From Euphorbia lathyris (Eukaryota > Streptophyta > Magnoliopsida > Malpighiales > Euphorbiaceae), in assembly GCF_963576675.1 (NCBI RefSeq), contig NC_088911.1:128839929-128903928 (forward strand): a stretch of DNA of 64,000 nucleotides, written 5' to 3'. A program made the translations under genes and the position numbers. Positions within the stretch are counted from its first letter, which is position 1. Each line of letters starts with the position of its first letter. Below the pieces are notes generated by a model that worked only from the letters and a program-made list of their open reading frames with translations, was not told where the DNA came from and did no database searches. Of this stretch, positions 30,792 through 43,047 are shown piece by piece.

Positions 30792-31735
30792 ATTTATAAT
30801 GTGGGTGGGTAAGTGAAGGGTCTCAGAATGGAGAAAGGGTAAAACGAGATTAATTAGGTCTATCTGTATACGGTATGTAATTAATGGGCATCATCAATTG
30901 GTTTTGCAGATATCAACACTTTGGGGATTTTAGGAAATGATGACTTAGATATGATGCAGATCAAGTTGGATTTGGCTTCCAATCAACACCACCACGCTTC
31001 TTGAAAGATTGACATATTGACAGATTTGGAGATGCACATTGCTTATTTTTTTTACCTTACTACATTCAGAAATTTGTGTAATTCAAATGTAAACAGATTA
31101 TGAGCATTAGTCTCCAATAAAATTAAAATCATTGATATACAAAAATTCTTGTTCATTTGATTATTGTTCATTTCTAGATTCATTCGAAGAAGAAGGTAAG
31201 GAGTGACATTTACAGTTAAAAAAATATCATCTAAACAACAATAAAAAGACATTAAAATAAAAGAATCTATCATCTAAAATAAATCTATTGACATGATTGA
31301 TTAAGACCTATGCCATCTGATACAATTTACTACGACAGAAATTATTATAAAAACTGTCACCGCGAATACCAATATGCCAATTTCCCATATAGCTACTTGA
31401 CATTTTTAATTATTAGTATGTCATGTGATGACATTAAAGGTGACGTTAATAAATAAAAAGATGCATCTTAATAATATTCATATGACAGTACGAAACTAGG
31501 CTGATATCATGTATAGTATCTTCAAATGACAGAACCTAACCGTCGTCTAAAGGTGCAACAGACGGCAGCGAGCCCTGTGACAGATTTATATCTCGCGGGA
31601 CGACAGTTTCTAACCGTCGTCTGAAGGGGGGGTTTGGCGTAGTGATGTGGAGTGAGATAATGTCCCTCTAGATTTTATTTTACATTCCTTATATGTTGAT
31701 TCCGTTTAATGAAGTTTATGTTTTTAAAAAATAAA

Positions 31736-31989
31736 ATATAACGACATCTTATAGAAATAAATGATTTTCAAAATAAAAAATCTAATAATTAAATTTGTTT
31801 AAAATTATATTTACCATAATAAAAATATATTTTCAAATTTTCAAATTATTATGTTATAATGTTCTCCCATAATAAATAAACACTTAAATTTTTCAAACTT
31901 AAAGTTCTTTATAATATTAATTTCATCGTATTTACAATGAACGATTATCTATTACAATAATCAAAATTGAGTGATTTTATCCCTACCAA
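31736..31989. other. AT-rich stretch
   Basis: No gene or repeat recognised. Confidence 0.4.
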
Positions 31990-32326
31990 AAAAAATTGAG
32001 TGATTTTATACTAGTAAAAATTATGGTTGTAAAAAATGCTAGATGCTAGTAGAACGGACATAGCCTTTGAAGATTAATTATAAATTAATTGGATTTATAT
32101 TTTATTTATTTAATAAATAAATTATTATATAAATTTAAATAAATATGTATTCTTCGCTCTTTCTCCTCTTCTTTTAGAGGATAGGATTGGGGTTAGCTTT
32201 CCTAGGCTAATCCCGGTGTAGTTGCTTGTTTTGCTTTGCTTTCCTTTCCTTTTCTACCAAAAAAAAATATATATTCTATTGTCTAAAAATAATATAAAAT
32301 TTAATATAGCTTATATTTGTAATCTA
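31990..32326. repeat. Dispersed AT-rich repeat, also found at the right edge
   Basis: The stretch TGTAAAAAATGCTAGATGCT, followed by GATTAATTATAAATTAATTGG and AAATTATTATATAAATTTAA, matches 63855-64000. It includes the tail TATTCTATTGTCTAAAAATA, with moderate divergence. A LINE 3' end (32154-32267) is inserted in it. Class unknown. Confidence 0.6.
32154..32267 (+). mobile_element. Very short LINE 3' end
   Basis: The segment with TTTCCTAGGCTAATCCCGG and CTTTCCTTTCCTTTTCTACC followed by an A run is the same 3' end as 25090-25199. A 10-bp near-duplication, TATGTATTCT at 32144-32153 and TATATATTCT at 32268-32277, flanks it. Confidence 0.75.
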
Positions 32327-33350
32327 TCTATATATAATATAAAACAGTAACGATGGAGCTGAGATGTCACTTCATTATTTTTTACTGATAAAAAATATAA
32401 AAAATATATAATATATTAATTTTAATTATATTATTATATTTATCTATACAAAAATTATTTAAATTAAATGTGAAAATAAATTAATAATATTTAATTTATA
32501 TACTATATCTAAGAGTTCTACATAATTTAAATTAATCCCTAAAATCTCTCTAATTCTCTGTATATCTATATCTAAAAGTTCTACAGAATCTAAATTAATC
32601 CCTCAAATCTCTCTAATTCTCTGCATATCTATATATAATATAAAATAGTAACGATGGAGCTGAGGTTTCACTTCCTCCTTTTTTACTGATAACAAATATA
32701 ATATATCTATATATAATATATTAACTTTAGTTATATTATTATATTTATTTATAAAAAGATTATTTTATCCGTACTATATCTAAGAGTTCTACAGAATTTA
32801 AATTAATCTATATATAATATAAAACAGTAACGATGGAGCTGAGGTGTCACTTCCTCCTTTTTTACGGATAAAAAATATAATAAAAAATATAATATATTAA
32901 CTTTAGTTATATTATTATATTTATTTATAAAAAGATTATTTTATCCGTACTATATCTAAGAGTTCTATAAAATTTAAATTAATCCCTAAAATCTCTCTAA
33001 TTCTCTGCATATCTATATCTAAAAGTTCTACATAATTTAAATTAATCCCTAAAATCTCTCTAATTCTCTGCATATCTATCTATATATAATATAAAACAGT
33101 AACGATGGAGCTGAGGTGTCACTTCATTATTTTTTACTGATAAAAAAATATAATATAATATATAATATATTAATTTTATTATATTATTATATTTATCTAT
33201 AAAAAGATTATTTAAATTAAATGTGAAAATAAAATAATAGTATTTAATTTATATAGCACCTTTATATCATTAATTGTAATTATTAAATTATATTTTTGTT
33301 AATATTTATATATTAAGATGAATCTGTGCATCGCACGGGTCAAAAACTAG
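32327..33350 (+). mobile_element. Non-autonomous Helitron with four tandem 5' ends
   Basis: The 3' end has a short GTGC-ATC-GCAC stem followed by AAAACTAG at 33350 with T next, the standard Helitron terminus. The 5' end TCTATATATAATATAAAACA follows an A. The same 5' end with its AGTAACGATGGAGCTGAG continuation occurs at 32327, 32628, 32807 and 33079. The intervals are 301, 179 and 272 bp, and the last unit is 272 bp to the terminus. Only the last unit has the hairpin and CTAG. No Rep/helicase gene is present. Confidence 0.85.
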
Positions 33351-33380
33351 TATATATATATATATATATATACATATATA
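33351..33380. repeat. (TA)n microsatellite at the Helitron 3' junction
   Basis: TA units follow the CTAG terminus directly; a TA-rich target is consistent with Helitron A-T insertion. Confidence 0.85.
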
Positions 33381-33664
33381 TTTTGTAAACCGTAATATAT
33401 ATCTTTAGAAATGCGCAGACATCAATATTTCAATAACGATATCATTGAAACAATTCAAACAAATAAAATATAAGGTTCATCAAAAACTATGAAACAATGT
33501 CCTGTCCTCATTATGAGAATAAAATTAAACTATAGTTTTTTTTCCACGCAACTTTCTCTCTCATCCATGGCGATTTTCATCGCGATCTTCGCGTAACCGC
33601 CCCTACACCTGCGTCCGCCGCCGGCGTGGCCGCGCCTCTCTCTCCTTGCCGCCGGCCCTCCACC

Positions 33665-34974
33665 ATGCCGCCTGTTTCCTCCATCCTGCCGTCCGCTGCA
33701 GATCCGACGGACATCGCCTATTTATTTGATCGGCGTTCGTTTGTCAAATACGTAGCGGCCCCGACGATTCTGATTCCGCCTACTGAACTGCCTCTTGTTC
33801 CGCCTACTGTTCCGGCGACTCAGATTTCAGCTCCGACCTTTGCTGCCATGGTTCAGAAATCAGTAATTCCTACTGTTATTCTGCCTCTGTCACAACCATT
33901 GATTTCTGAAGAAGGAGGGTTCCGTGCAGTCAAAATTCCGCAATCAATATACAATGAGCGGGTGAAATTGTTCCAACACTCGGTAATTGGGAGGATTTCG
34001 TTGAACAAAGGCGAGAGCCCTTGGAAACACGCTGAATTGAAGCAACGTTTGAACCAGGTATGGAAACGTTCTATGGATTGGCAACTTATATCCTTGGGTA
34101 AAGGTTTTTATCAAATTATTATGCCTAATGATATTGCTTTGCAAACTACTTGGGGAATGGGTGCCATTTCCCTCAAGCCGGGCATCATTCGGTTCACTCC
34201 TTGGACTCCGGGATTCAATCCTAACACACACAAGTCCACTTCTGCCCAAGTTTGGGTTAGATTATATAATTTGCCTTGGCAATTTTTGGATACTCGAATA
34301 ATTGCTAGTATTGCTCGGGTGATTGGGGTTCCGATTCGATTTGATCATAACACTGTGAATGGAGAATTTGGCATTATGCTAGGGTGCTAGTTGATGTTGA
34401 TCTTTCTTGTGAAATTCAATCAAAGCTTAGAGTTGACACTGATAGTCATAAGCAATGGGTTTATCTTGAGTATGAGCGTTTGTCGGCGCTTTGTGGAACT
34501 TGTTCATCAATTGGACATACCTCAGCCAAATGCAGGAGAAATCTCAAGGAACAACCTAGACCATAGACCTAAAGGACTTTTCAGTCTAGAAAGGGGCAGG
34601 GGCCGAACCGTACTAACACTGAGCAGGCTAAGGTTCAGAAGGATCCTCAAACTTCTGTTCAAGATCCGGTGGATGTAGAGGAGGGCGAAATTGCTGTTCC
34701 TCTGCAACTTGTGCTGCACCAATCGGCTAATAATGACAGCTTGGGGCATGAGGAAGAAAAGAAAAGCTGGGGTGAGTGAAATGATGAAGATAACATTTCT
34801 GTATCGGGTTTTGAAGGTTCCCCAGAGCCTTTTTCACCAATGGTTGATATCAACCGCATCCCTGAGGTGAATACCGAATGGATTACTACTAGGAAGAAAG
34901 CTAAGTCCAAGACAAAAAAAGATGGGGCAGATTCCCGCTCTAAGGAGCGGGGCAGTTCTTCACTACCTCAATGA
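33665..34974 (+). pseudogene. LINE ORF1 (DUF4283 plus zinc knuckle), frameshifted
   Basis: This is the RNA-binding ORF1 protein. A Pro-rich start is followed by a DUF4283-type domain (SVIGRISLNKGE, LGKGFYQI, WVRLYNLPWQF). The frame shifts near 34380 into one reading VDVDLSCEI and a CCHC knuckle CGTCSSIGHTSAKC (about 34492-34540). A TAG at 34564-34566 interrupts before the natural end at 34972-34974. The first in-frame ATG is at 33665; an upstream ATG at 33567 opens only nine codons. Confidence 0.8.
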
Positions 34975-35416
34975 TCATTCTCTACTGAAACTGCAGGGGT
35001 ATTAATAAGTACGCAGAGGGCTCTGAAACTCATATGTTCTGTCAATCATCCGGATCTGGTATGTATTTCTGAACCTATGGTTGCTTTGGATAGGATTCAC
35101 TCTTCTTTCTGGAATTCTCTTGGCTTGCAGTTTGTCGCTGGGAATCCTTGTAATTCTATATTCTATTTGGCTTCTTTGTAAAATTGGTACTCTTCATCTT
35201 TTCTCTCAGATTCTTTGCCATGATCAACACCTCTCGATCAACTATAGTAGTGCCACGGTTTATTCTCAGCTCTCTTTCATCTATGGTAGTAATTTTTTTG
35301 GCAGAAGACGTATGCTCTGGGATTCACTCAGTGCTGTTGTGGGCAGTCGGAAAAAACTGGTTATCGGTGATTTCAATGCAGTCATTGGTGCTCACAAAAA
35401 GACGGGTCGTAGTCCT

Positions 35417-37500
35417 TGTTGGGGTTTAGTGTTCTATAGACAATTGTTCTAGGATACAAACTTAATGTAAATGAATTGTTCTTTATATCATTTGTTTAAA
35501 GAGATATATGTGTTTTATAACTATATAAAGGCAATCCCTTTTAAGCACTAAATAAAGTCTAATAAAAGGAAATCCGTAAGTTTATTTAAAGTGATTATAA
35601 AGTGTTCATACAAGCATGAAGTGAGACAAAACTTTATAGTAAATTGATAAACTTAAAACCACCCCAAGTCAAGTGATATGTTTGGGATTGACATATCACT
35701 GTTGAGACTTGTATGTAACAATGTCTTCTGTCCGACAGAAAGCTGATCTCACAAGCTTCATATATACAGATATCTGGACAGTTACATAGATCCGATGAAA
35801 CGTTGTTCATTAGGATTGGGGATCCGATTTGAGATAACAGGATGGGTAGATTCATCCTTGTCACCTGTTCATCTCATTGGTATTAATAGGTATAACTAAT
35901 CCTCAGACTCAAAGGAATATTAATTGGTATTCTGGATTACGGAATGTGATGCTTTGACTCTGGTGTAACACGATCCTTAACAGAGATGACTTTGGGGTGT
36001 GAACAGTAGACGTTGGGTATCACAGGAAGTAATTGCGGAGTCGTTATATATTGGATTGAGCATTTATCACTCCCGATAAATGGGAGATACATCCATGGAT
36101 CGCTTGTGGAAGACTCGACTCTAAATCCTTGCAAGGTGATAGCTTAAGAGTAAGAAATACAGATTTCACTTAACCTATCTTTTTGAGTTGACTCGGCCTG
36201 TACAAGTAAAACGAACGTCTCGCTATATGTGACTTGACATCACCCATAGTCATAAGATTCAGTTCAATGATGTAGTTGATAAAGGATCGAATTATACTGT
36301 AACTAATACGGAAAGGTTAACGACAGAATCAACCTGTCTTCTTATAGCTCTGGGGGAATGATTACAGACTTGCTAATCACATACTCTGTACATCATTCCG
36401 TTATGCAAAGATTAAATATAATTCTTTGAAAATTAATTTAATAACGTTGCATACGGCTAGAAGCAATAAGAACCTAATGGATCACACATAAGACTTGGAA
36501 CCTAAAAGAGAGATAGATGTTAATTAATTGATAGAAGCCCAATTGAGCCCAATAAGTCCCATGGACATAAGGGGGTCGAAATTCATGTAGTGATATACAT
36601 GAATAATTAATTTGATTTTGTTAATCCTAATTAGATTAGGAATATGAATTAAATTAATTGAGAGATAATTAAGTTAAGAGTTTTAATTAGATTAATATAC
36701 TCCTATTATTATCCAATAAGGTTATTATTATTATCCTTAATATATTAGATATATAGTGAAATAATAATTAGGAATTCTATTCCGAATGGAATTCCTATTC
36801 AGTAACCTAATTCTATCTAACTAGGGATTAGATACAAGAGATTATAAATACCCCTTCCCTTGAGATTTTCGAAATCCAAGCAAGCCATACCCTACTTTTG
36901 ATTTTCGAAATTCACCTAGTCCAAGAGAGAGAAAATTCGACACCCCTAGTTCGAGGACGAGATTTCTCTACGGCTTCGTTTGATCAATTGATTTTCATCT
37001 ATTTCTTTTATCCTTGATCTTGTGTTGATTAGTTAGAGGCAATCTACTTTGGTTGCTATTCAACGGTTGATACTAAATTAATCTTCCCGTGTTTTATTTC
37101 GTGTTTGGAAACTCGAAGAAGAAAAACAAACAAAATGGAGAAATTCGTTTTACTATTCCTACATCAGGTCAGTTCACGATTTCGTGGATTCCCGAAGATT
37201 GAACCGTCGGATCGTCGCGATTTTTGGACAGGAGCTTCTAGACATATTCTTCCACGTTTCCACCGAAGGGATTGTCGTTCGGAGGTCTGGAAGGTCTGTT
37301 TCGGATAGGGGAAATTGGTAGACAGTTTCTATCTCTTTTGAAGTTGTGGGCACTTCGTTTGCAACGGTAGATAGAACTTCTAAAAGGTATTTCTTCTTAT
37401 CCTTCTTTATATGAAATAACGGTTAACGGATCTTGTGGTTAAATGGAAATAGGTTAAAATTTTATATTTCCGCTGCTATACCTTAGCCTAATTTCCAACA
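35417..37500 (+). repeat. 5' LTR of the Copia element
   Basis: TGTTGG...CCAACA ends form a short inverted repeat. No coding content. Confidence 0.95.
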
Positions 37501-37501
37501 G

Positions 37502-37514
37502 TGGTATCAGAGCC
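37502..37514 (+). other. Primer-binding site, initiator tRNA-Met type
   Basis: TGGTATCAGAGCC one base after the 5' LTR is complementary to the 3' end of plant initiator tRNA-Met. Confidence 0.92.
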
Positions 37515-39135
37515 ATCGTTAAATCCGTTATTTCATATATGAAAATTTAGAAGTTTTTCAATAGGATTGAATAAATATTTATAGTTAGGATTAATTAACA
37601 ACTTGTTTTGATTAATTGATTCTAAAGATAAATAAGTTTTAATTAATTGTTAATTAAAAGAGATTATGCGTATGTTCCTAATTATTTTGGTTGATAATCA
37701 TTATAACGAAATCTATTAGTTTTATAGTTAGATTGATAAAATCAGTTTTATTAATTCTAAAGATAAAACGGAAATCTATAGTAGTTTTTCCTATTTTCTG
37801 AAAATCGTTTTAAAACCGTTTTAGAACTGATATATATATATATATATATATATATTTAAAATCGTTTTTATATTTAAATATATATGTTTCAGAAATTGAT
37901 AGTTTTCTGTTTTGATTATCGAATGAAAATTTGTTTAAAAGTTTGTTTTACCAATTTGTAAATCAAAATGTTAAATGAATTAAAATCAAAATAATTGGAA
38001 CGTGCATAATTAAAGTTTTGTATAGTTATATTAATCTAAAGATTAATATAAAAGATACGAAAACTATTAGAAGTAAAATTGGATGAAAGTTAATTGATAA
38101 GTTAATGTGATTAACCTAAATATTACATAAGCCGGTTATGTAATCAACCAATTAAATTTATTTAATTGAGTCTATGCATGTTTGGAGTTATGGACATATT
38201 TGGACCCTCTTTTTAGTCTTTTGGTATTTTTGAAATAGGGTCTGCGAGTCCTGCCTTTCTACTATCTATTGTAATTTCTCCTCTCATCTGATTCCCTTCA
38301 ATTCAATTGAAGGTTTCTTTAGTAGCATAGAAATTAATATGTAATTTCAAGGCGCCATGGAGAAGACGGATGACCTAAAGAGAAATATGTAATATTTAGT
38401 ATTTTCTTAGGTTTGCCCTTTTATTCCGTCTCTGGCTCGACGGAATAATTTAGATGATATGTCCATAACGCCAATGTATGTGAATGTATGTGTCTGATGT
38501 ATGCTAAAGCAAATCAAGACTAAGTTAGATTATGAGACCTAAAATAAAATCCCTCATTAAAAAGTTAAGTAAATAAACAAGTTATTAAAATCGGTTGCCC
38601 CTCCCTAATATTATAATTCAGCCGGCAGTGCTGAGGGCCTTTGGGTTGTTGAGTAAACTCAAGCTCGGGGTCCTTTCGGTAACACCTGAATTATCGAAAA
38701 TCATTTTTCATGAATATGGGGTAATACTTAAATTAGATTATGATAATTGGATGAGTAAACTCATGTTGTCATAAACTAATGGGCAAGACGGTTGAGATTA
38801 ATATGAATAGCATATTAGTTACTAATGTGGTTAGTAACCCAATAACCTAGGAATCACATTAAAGATGTGATTGATTATATGAATCTACCTAATGAATGAG
38901 ACTAGCTTGTTGAGTAAACTCAAGGCAAAATCTCAGGAGTTAGGATCCTAGCTCACTAAAGGATTTGTGAAATTCTTCGAATTAATATAGAGGGCTATTA
39001 ATTTGGCAAAATAGTGGGAGCAATCTAAAATAAACTAAAAGGCCTATAATTTTAGATTGATATACTTTAAGCAAATGAATGACATACGTTTACTCTTTCT
39101 CACACTCAGGTTTAATTAAACCCACTCTTATAATC
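37515..39135 (+). other. Copia leader
   Basis: Non-coding; contains a (TA)n run at about 37831-37854 and a TTGAGTAAACTCAAG segment repeated near 38648 and 38910. Confidence 0.6.
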
Positions 39136-42100
39136 ATGACTAAAACCAATCTGCAAAACATTCTTACCGATAACAAATTGAATGGTTCAAACTTCACCGA
39201 CTGGTTTCGTAACCTCAAAATTGTTTTGAAGTTCGATAAAATAGGGTATGTACTTGATACATCGATACCCCCTCTCCCTACTGATGATGCTCCCATTGAG
39301 GAAATTGATGCTTACCAGAAGCATAAGGCTGATGATGATCATGCCGGATGCATCATACTTGCATCGATGACACCGGAATTACAAAGGCAACATGAGGAAA
39401 TGGATGCCTATTCCATCATCATGCACCTAAAGGAATTGTTTGGGAAACAAACCAAGGTGCGAACGCTACGAGATATCCAAGTTGCTATATCGTAGTAGGA
39501 TGCAAGAGGGCACATCTTTCATGACACATTGTGTCAAGATGATTGGCTACATTACCAAACTTTCTAGTATTGGATTTGCGATGGATAACGAATTAAGTAT
39601 AGACTTAATTCTTCAATCCCTCACAGAAAGTTATTCACAGTTCATTATGAACTATCAGATGAATGACTTGCAAACCTCTCTTGAAGAGCTTGCAAATATG
39701 CTCGAGTCAGTTGAGCCTAATATGAAGAAAGACAAAGCCATATCGGCTCTTGTCATTGAGGGATCAAAGAAAAGGAAAGGGAGCTATCCCAATCCTAATT
39801 ATCCCAAGAAAGGTAAGAAAGTCGTGCCCTACAAAGCTAAGGGAAAGGAAGTGAAGAAGCCCAAAGGAGAGTGCCACTTCTGTGGTAAAGACGGGCATTG
39901 GAAGAGGAACTGCAAGGAGTACCTAGCCTCCCTCAAGAAGGGAAATGGCGGTGCTTCAACATCTGGTATGTTTTATATTGAAATAAATACAATTTCACTG
40001 TCTGAATCTTGGGTATTAGATACCGGATGTGGATCTCATATTTGTACAAATATGCAGGAGCTAAATCAGACTAGGGAACTAAAGAAAGAAAGCATAAACT
40101 TGCGAGTAGGAAATGGAGCAAGAGTTGCCGCCCTCGCAATTGGAGATTATGTTTTAAATTTGCCCTCTGGGCTTGTAATAGAATTAAGGAATTGTTTATA
40201 CGTTCCTCAAATGTCTCGCAACATTATTTCTATTAGCCGTCTTGTTGACGACGGTTTTCATATTTCAATAAAAGACAAGAGTTGCAATTTTTATAAAGAT
40301 TCGATCTTTTATTTTTCAGGAATTTCACAAAATGGGATTTATGTGTTAGATAACAAAATTCCTGCTTTTGCAATTGATACCAAAAGACATAAGCTAGATA
40401 ATTCAACTTACTTGTGGCATTGTCGTTTAGGCCATATAAATAAGAGACGCATGCTAAAGCTACATTCAGATGGGCTTATAGATCCAATCGATCCCGAATC
40501 ATTGGAAACATGCGAATCATGTTGAAAAGGTAAAATGACAAAGACACCCTTTAGCAATAAAGGTAAGCGTGTATCAGACACTCTAGGACTCATTCATTCA
40601 GATGTATGCGGTCCTATGTCAGTCCAAGCAAGAGGAGGATTCAGATTCTTCATAAGCTTCATAGATGACCATACCCGATATGGTTACATCTACTTGACGA
40701 AGCACAAATAAGAAGCTTTTGAGAAATTCAAATGCTTCAAGAATGAAGTAGAAAATCAATTAGGAAAGAAAATAAAGACGCTTCGATCTGATCGAGATGG
40801 CGAATATCTTTCAGATGATTTTCTGAATTATCTATGCTCACAATGAACACCTCCCTATACACCACAACACAATGGTGTATCCGAGAGGAGAAACCGTACC
40901 CTACTAGATATGGTACGATCCATGATGAGCATGGCCTTACTTCCAAAGACGTTCTGGGGCTATGCCTTAGAAACTGCCCTCTTCACCCTAAATCGAGTAC
41001 CAACTAAATCCACTAGTTCCACACCATATGAATTGTTCATTGGTAGGAAACCCGTGTTCTCATTCATGAGAGTATGGGGTTGTTCAGCCTTTATCAAACG
41101 CATTGCGTCCGACAAACTAGATTCGAAATCTGATAAATGTTTCTTCATTGGATACCCTAAGGAAACTATGGGATATTACTTCTATCATCCAGATGATCAG
41201 AAAGTAATCGTATCCAAGCACGCAACCTTCTTAGAGAAAGAGTTTCTCGAAGAAACACAAAAGGGAAGCATGATTGAACTTGAAGTTCAAGAAGAAGAAA
41301 CACCGACTGAAACAACAGAGGCGGTTGAGGTACCCGAAGGAGTCCCATTAGATGAGACTCCAGTGCCACCTATTCGTAGATCACAAAGAGTTCGTGAACT
41401 CCCAGTTAGATATGGTTTTCTAGTGGGAGATGATAATGAGGTTCCTGTGTTAGACGACGAACCCGAAAACTACGAAGAGGCTCTTACTAGTCCAGATTAT
41501 AAAGCATGGCTTAAGGCCATGGATTCTGAAATGGATTCCATGTATACTAACCAAGTGTGGACTTTGGTTGATCCACCCGAAGGGATAATACCCATTGGGT
41601 GCAGGTGGATCTTCAAAAAGAAGACAGACATGGATGGAAAGGTTAGCACCTACAAAGCTAGGTTAGTAGCGAAAGGATATCGTCAAAAGTAAGGAATTGA
41701 TTATGACGAAACTTTCTCTCCTGTGGCTATGTCCAAATCAATCAGAATCATGCTTGCAATTGCCGCTCACTACGATTATGAGATTTGGCAAATGGATGTG
41801 AAAACAGCTTTCCTAAACGGAAACCTGCTTGAGGATGTATATATGATGCAGCCTGAAGGTTTCATATCGAAGGATGCAAATAAAGTTTGCAAACTTCAGA
41901 GATCCATTTATGGACTCAAGCAAGCATCTAGAAGCTGGAATAAGCGTTTTGACGAAACCATAAAACAATTTGGTTTTGAACAAAATTGCGAAGAAGCTTG
42001 CATTTACAAGAAAGCAAGTGGGAGCTCTATAGCATTTCTCATACTAAATGTGGACGATATATTATTAATGGGAAACGACGTTGCTCTCTTACAGTCAGTG

Positions 42101-43033
42101 AAAGTATGGTTATCTGGTAACTTCTCAATGAAAGACCTTGGTGAAACAGCTTATATACTTGGTATAAAGATCTATAGAGATAGATCGAGAAGACTGTTTG
42201 GTCTTTCATAGGCTACATACATTGAAAAGGTGCTAAATCGGTTTAGCATGCTTGAATCGAAACAAGGTAACTTACCCATGTTACATGGAGTAAAGTTAAA
42301 CAATAATCAATGTTCTAAAACCGATGATGATAAACGATGCATGGCTGTAGTCCCGTACGCCAGCGCAATCGGTTCGATTATGTATGATATGCTATGCACT
42401 AGACCTGACGTAGCGTTCGCGTTATCTGTAACGAGTCGTTACCAAGGGAATCCGGGAGACGAGCATTGGATTGCCGTCAAGAACATTCTTAAGTACTTGA
42501 GAAGAACTAAAGATATGTTCCTAGTGTACGGAGAAGGTGATCTGAAAATAGAAGGATTTTCAGACGCAAGTAATCTCACAGATGAGAATGATTATAAATC
42601 CCAATCAGGATACCTGTTTATCTTGAATGGGGGCGCGGTCAGTTGGAAGAGTTCTAAGCAGGGAAGCGTAGCTTTCTCTACGACCGAGTCAGAGTATATC
42701 GCAGCTGCGGAAGCAGCAAAGGAAGCGGTTTGGATTAGAAAGTTCATTACAGAACTAGGTGTGGTGCCTGACATTGTCAATCCCATGACACTGTACTATG
42801 ATAACAATGGAGCCATTGCGCAAGCAAAGGAAACACGGTCTCATAATGCATCCAAGCATTACCTTAAGCGATACCACATCATTAGAGAGATTGTGGCTAG
42901 AGGAGATGTGAGAATAGAAAGAGTACCTACAGAGGACAACATTGCAGATCCGTTGACAAAGCCTTTAACCCAGAGAATACATGATCGTCATTTAACTTCT
43001 ATTGGGATAAGTTTTAGAAACAATTGGCTTTAG
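39136..43033 (+). pseudogene. Copia gag-pol polyprotein with one frameshift and five stops
   Basis: gag begins at the ATG at 39136 (NKLNGSNFTDWFRNLKIVL) and shifts frame near 39470. One frame then runs to 43033. It has a zinc knuckle CHFCGKDGHWKRNC (39872-39913), a protease with LDTGCGSH (about 40015), an integrase with an H-C zinc region (40414-40525) and DDHTRYGY, and a reverse transcriptase (QMDVKTAFLNG). RNase H contains TTESEYIAAAEA and NIADPLTKPL. The usual YVDD reads NVDD (about 42047-42058). Stops lie at 40523 (TGA), 40709 (TAA), 40844 (TGA), 41690 (TAA) and 42209 (TAG). The element cannot encode its own enzymes. Confidence 0.93.
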
Positions 43034-43035
43034 TC

Positions 43036-43047
43036 CAAGTGGGAGTA
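43036..43047 (+). other. Polypurine tract of the Copia element
   Basis: CAAGTGGGAGTA lies directly before the 3' LTR. Confidence 0.8.

Larger units (their letters stand above)
26645..31644. mobile_element. Non-autonomous CACTA element (5.0 kb) carrying an E2-like gene
   Basis: The left end is CACTATGCCA and the right end is the complement of CACTACGCCA, with a 3-bp duplication ATG at 26642-26644 and 31645-31647. Subterminal regions (26690-26900 and 31310-31635) carry many copies of GTCATCTGA/GTCGTCTGA-type motifs, as usual in CACTA elements. No transposase is recognised. The interior holds tandem repeats, a large foldback and a minus-strand ubiquitin-conjugating-enzyme-like gene. Confidence 0.92.
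25275..31735 (+). mobile_element. Degraded LINE fragment split by a CACTA element
   Basis: Before the break (to 26644) the remains read as the C-terminal reverse-transcriptase region (MLGKQAWRFLTKPNSLVFRI), a zinc-binding region (IPPKVHNLIWRICKDVIHTA, about 25790-25850) and an RNase H (VREGETIGIQEALSWIK, VEVESDTLSVVEHI, 26322-26504). After the CACTA element, 31648-31735 continues the C-terminus (NVPLDFILHSLYVDSV) and ends in an A-rich tail. Frameshifts and stops are frequent, so it is a dead copy. The endonuclease and catalytic reverse transcriptase motif are absent. Confidence 0.8.
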
